From NCBI GenBank assembly GCA_013203015.1, contig JABMPO010000028.1, positions 1 to 7,286 on the forward strand: a stretch of 7,286 nt of DNA. The letters run 5' to 3'. Of the stretch, positions 5,991-7,286 are shown piece after piece. Within the stretch, counting starts at the first letter, position 1. Every line of letters starts with the position of its first letter. This DNA comes from Fidelibacterota bacterium (lineage in GTDB: Bacteria > Fidelibacterota > Marinisomatia > Marinisomatales > TCS56). The notes below the pieces were generated by a model. The model did not search any database. It saw only the letters and a list, made by a program, of their open reading frames with translations, and was not told the DNA's origin. A program made the position numbers and the translations under genes.

Positions 5991-6073
5991 TCAAGATTCA
6001 GTTTCTGGGTACTGGAGCTATTATTTATTGATAAAATCATTTAATCATTTACTATGTTAATTATGGCGCTGCC

Positions 6074-6102
6074 ATTTTACATAAGGCATAATCTCTTTAC
6101 AA
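6074..6102 (-). promoter_or_regulatory. Candidate sigma70-like promoter for the VKOR-like gene
   Basis: Read on the minus strand, TTGTAA (6102-6097) and TAAAAT (6079-6074) are 17 bases apart; they match the consensus at four and five of six positions. Transcription would start near 6067, leaving a leader of about 77 bases before the ATG at 5990. A 5-base-arm inverted repeat ATGGC-GCT-GCCAT (6063-6075) overlaps the predicted start site and could be a small operator or hairpin. The rest of the 5991-6249 intergenic region is AT-rich, with a tandem ATCATTTA repeat at 6036-6051 and no gene that I can support. Confidence 0.35.
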
Positions 6103-6179
6103 CAATAAGAAAATTCGAGTTGCAGCTTGATTTCTGATTCTTTAATCAATGGAATAATAAGTGATAGATTTATTGATAA

Positions 6180-6200
6180 CAATAATAATTACTATTATTG
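6180..6200. promoter_or_regulatory. Inverted repeat resembling a PerR box upstream of perR
   Basis: Perfect 8-base arms CAATAATA (6180-6187) and TATTATTG (6193-6200) flank ATTAC. In the 7-1-7 register (6183-6197) it agrees with the Bacillus PerR-box consensus TTATAATnATTATAA at 11 of 14 defined positions. It lies about 50 bases before the perR start, where an autoregulatory operator would be expected. The region is very AT-rich, which raises the chance of a fortuitous match, but the exact symmetry is not explained by composition alone. Confidence 0.5.
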
Positions 6201-6228
6201 ACTATAGTAAGTTGTATAGTTAATTTTG
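6197..6228 (+). promoter_or_regulatory. Tentative promoter of the perR-peroxiredoxin unit
   Basis: TTGACT at 6198-6203 is a good -35 hexamer that touches the right arm of the inverted repeat at 6180-6200, so a bound repressor would block it. The -10 region is weak in sigma70 terms (TAATTT, 6221-6226, spacing 17). The same bases also fit the Bacteroidota-type pattern TTG-N20-TAnnTTTG (TAATTTTG at 6221-6228). Either reading puts the transcript start close to 6235, just before the SD at 6237. The call is weak because of the poor -10 element. Confidence 0.3.
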
Positions 6229-6236
6229 GCCATGCG

Positions 6237-6243
6237 AAAAGGA
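6237..6243 (+). promoter_or_regulatory. Ribosome binding site deciding the perR start
   Basis: AAAAGGA ends 6 bases before the ATG at 6250. The frame also opens at a TTG (6226) and an ATG (6232), but neither has a recognisable SD. The protein from 6250 begins MRYSKQRAAILEIV, which is where many PerR/Fur proteins start. Confidence 0.6.
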
Positions 6244-6249
6244 AATCAA

Positions 6250-6624
6250 ATGCGTTACAGTAAGCAAAGAGCTGCGATTTTAGAGATTGTAAATTTAAAT
6301 CCGGTCCACCCCACGGCCGACTGGGTTTATGAGCAAGCCCGTAAAACCGTACCAAACATTAGTCTGGGAACGGTGTATCGTAACCTGAATCAATTAGTCG
6401 AAACCAAAGTGCTGCAGGCTTTCAGATATAAGAATGTTATTCATTATGATAGCAACACTGAGAATCATTCACATTTCATCTGTGATATTTGCAGCCAAAT
6501 TTTCGATCTTTATCACTCCCATGAAGAAGTGATTTCCAGCCTGAACAAAATTAGTAACCACAGAATTACCGGGGGACAGTTTCAATTGACCGGTAGCTGT
6601 GAAAATTGTAAAGTAGATAACTAA
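6250..6624 (+). CDS. perR: PerR-type peroxide-sensing repressor (Fur family)
   Basis: This 124-residue metal-dependent repressor of peroxide-defence genes senses H2O2 through iron-catalysed histidine oxidation. The winged helix (about 1-60) contains HPTADWVYE and the recognition stretch NISLGTVYRNLNQL. The regulatory metal ligands of B. subtilis PerR (H37, D85, H91, H93, D104) are matched by H20, D67, H73, H75 and D86 with near-identical spacing; Asp rather than Glu at the last position favours PerR over Fur. The structural zinc site is complete: C78-x2-C81 and C117-x2-C120. It is shorter than B. subtilis PerR mainly at the N terminus. The peroxiredoxin gene follows 12 bases after the stop, and a PerR-box-like repeat lies upstream, so an autoregulated peroxide-inducible pair is likely. 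Confidence 0.9.
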   Translation: MRYSKQRAAILEIVNLNPVHPTADWVYEQARKTVPNISLGTVYRNLNQLVETKVLQAFRYKNVIHYDSNTENHSHFICDICSQIFDLYHSHEEVISSLNKISNHRITGGQFQLTGSCENCKVDN

Positions 6625-6636
6625 ACTGGAGAAAAC

Positions 6637-7281
6637 ATGTTAGTAACAAAATCAGCACCAGATTTTAAAGCAACCGCAATAATGGGCGATAATTCCTTTA
6701 AGGAAATTAAGTTGTCCGATTATAAAGGTAAAAAAGTAGTCCTGTTCTTTTACCCCCTGGATTTCACTTTTGTCTGCCCAACTGAAATAATCGCTTTCGA
6801 TCATCGTTTGGCCGATTTTGAGAAACGCGGAGTACAGGTTTTAGGCTGTTCTGTGGATTCAAAATACAGTCACTGGGCCTGGAAAGACACCGCTGTCAAC
6901 AAAGGCGGTATCGGCAATGTAAAATACCCGATTATAGCTGACCTCGATAAAACTATCGCCCGGGCTTACGATGTATTAAAGGATTCCGAGGAAGCATTTA
7001 TTGCTACTGATGATCGTGAATTCAATACTACCGTAGGCGGTGAAGTTGCCCTGCGCGCTTCGTTCCTGATCGATGAAGAAGGTGTCGTCCGGCATGCGGT
7101 AATCAATGATTTACCACTGGGTAGGAATATTGATGAAATGCTGCGAATGGTTGATGCCCTTTCCTTTAACCAGAATCACGGTGAAGTTTGTCCCGCAGGC
7201 TGGCAGGAAGGTGAAGACGGCATGGCTGAAACCGCCGATGGTGTCGCCGGTTATCTTAGCAACCACGCCAAAGCATTATAA
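6637..7281 (+). CDS. Typical 2-Cys peroxiredoxin (AhpC/Prx1 type)
   Basis: This complete 214-residue cytoplasmic peroxidase reduces H2O2 and organic hydroperoxides using thiols. The peroxidatic motif is P40-LDF-T44-FV-C47-PTE, the conserved active-site arginine is R140 (ALRASFLID), and the resolving cysteine is C185 in EVCPAGW, making it a typical two-cysteine enzyme that works as a dimer or decamer. GGIG at 90-93 matches the first half of the GGLG/YF sensitivity signature; the C terminus has GYL rather than YF, so susceptibility to over-oxidation is uncertain. A loop at about 117-137 before the conserved arginine appears longer than in the simplest AhpC proteins. GGAG lies 5 bases before the ATG. 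It is co-transcribed with perR, and its reductant (thioredoxin or AhpF) is not encoded here. The window ends 5 bases after the stop, so no terminator can be seen. Confidence 0.95.
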   Translation: MLVTKSAPDFKATAIMGDNSFKEIKLSDYKGKKVVLFFYPLDFTFVCPTEIIAFDHRLADFEKRGVQVLGCSVDSKYSHWAWKDTAVNKGGIGNVKYPIIADLDKTIARAYDVLKDSEEAFIATDDREFNTTVGGEVALRASFLIDEEGVVRHAVINDLPLGRNIDEMLRMVDALSFNQNHGEVCPAGWQEGEDGMAETADGVAGYLSNHAKAL

Positions 7282-7286
7282 TTAAG

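Noticed and set aside
6036..6051. Tandem ATCATTTA repeat, considered as an iteron or CRISPR-like element
   Set aside because: It has only two 8-base units in AT-rich DNA, with no spacer structure, and is most simply low-complexity sequence.
6054..6137. 27-codon plus-strand frame starting ATG in the VKOR-perR intergenic region
   Set aside because: It has no SD, no recognisable sequence, and overlaps the candidate promoter of the VKOR-like gene.
6170..6355. Minus-strand 61-residue frame across the perR promoter and 5' end
   Set aside because: It runs opposite the conserved PerR winged helix and has no motif or supporting initiation signal.

Overview
The window is a moderately AT-rich bacterial segment whose recognisable genes all concern redox chemistry or oxygen. 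No gene fixes the taxon. Strong Shine-Dalgarno (SD) sequences, such as AAGGAGG before the hydrogenase large-subunit and cytochrome genes, and a sigma70-like promoter argue against a typical Bacteroidota. A periplasm-facing Tat-exported hydrogenase together with PerR and VKOR-type proteins would suit an uncultured Gram-negative lineage, but this is only inference.

Layout. (1) Bases 1-98, minus strand: the first 32 codons of a nitronate monooxygenase/2-nitropropane dioxygenase-like flavoprotein. (2) Bases 99-342: a divergent intergenic region with two inverted repeats and a good sigma70-like promoter. (3) Bases 343-5517, plus strand: a probable operon. It begins with a MarR-family regulator (TTG start) that carries an unusual four-cysteine C-terminal tail. 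It continues with the small subunit, large subunit, cytochrome b and maturation protease of a membrane-bound [NiFe] uptake hydrogenase of the E. coli Hyd-1 type. It ends with a membrane-anchored thioredoxin-fold protein. (4) Bases 5550-5990, minus strand and convergent: a short VKOR-family membrane protein, with its own candidate promoter at 6074-6102. (5) Bases 6250-7281, plus strand: a PerR-type peroxide sensor followed 12 bases later by a 2-Cys peroxiredoxin, behind a PerR-box-like inverted repeat.

How the parts fit. The small subunit has all six cysteines that define the [4Fe-3S] proximal cluster of O2-tolerant hydrogenases, so the enzyme probably oxidises H2 at the outer face of the cytoplasmic membrane in the presence of oxygen. 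It would pass electrons through the di-heme cytochrome b to quinone. The protease matures the large subunit. The MarR-like protein, with its cysteine tail, is a candidate redox or metal switch for the operon. The thioredoxin-like and VKOR-like proteins could form an envelope thiol-disulfide pair. PerR and peroxiredoxin form a peroxide-defence unit.

The most unusual signals are the cysteine-tailed MarR protein with a 22-bp operator-like palindrome upstream, and the convergent thioredoxin/VKOR pair beside an O2-tolerant-type hydrogenase. The pleiotropic Hyp maturation genes and HyaE/HyaF-type chaperones are not in the window.
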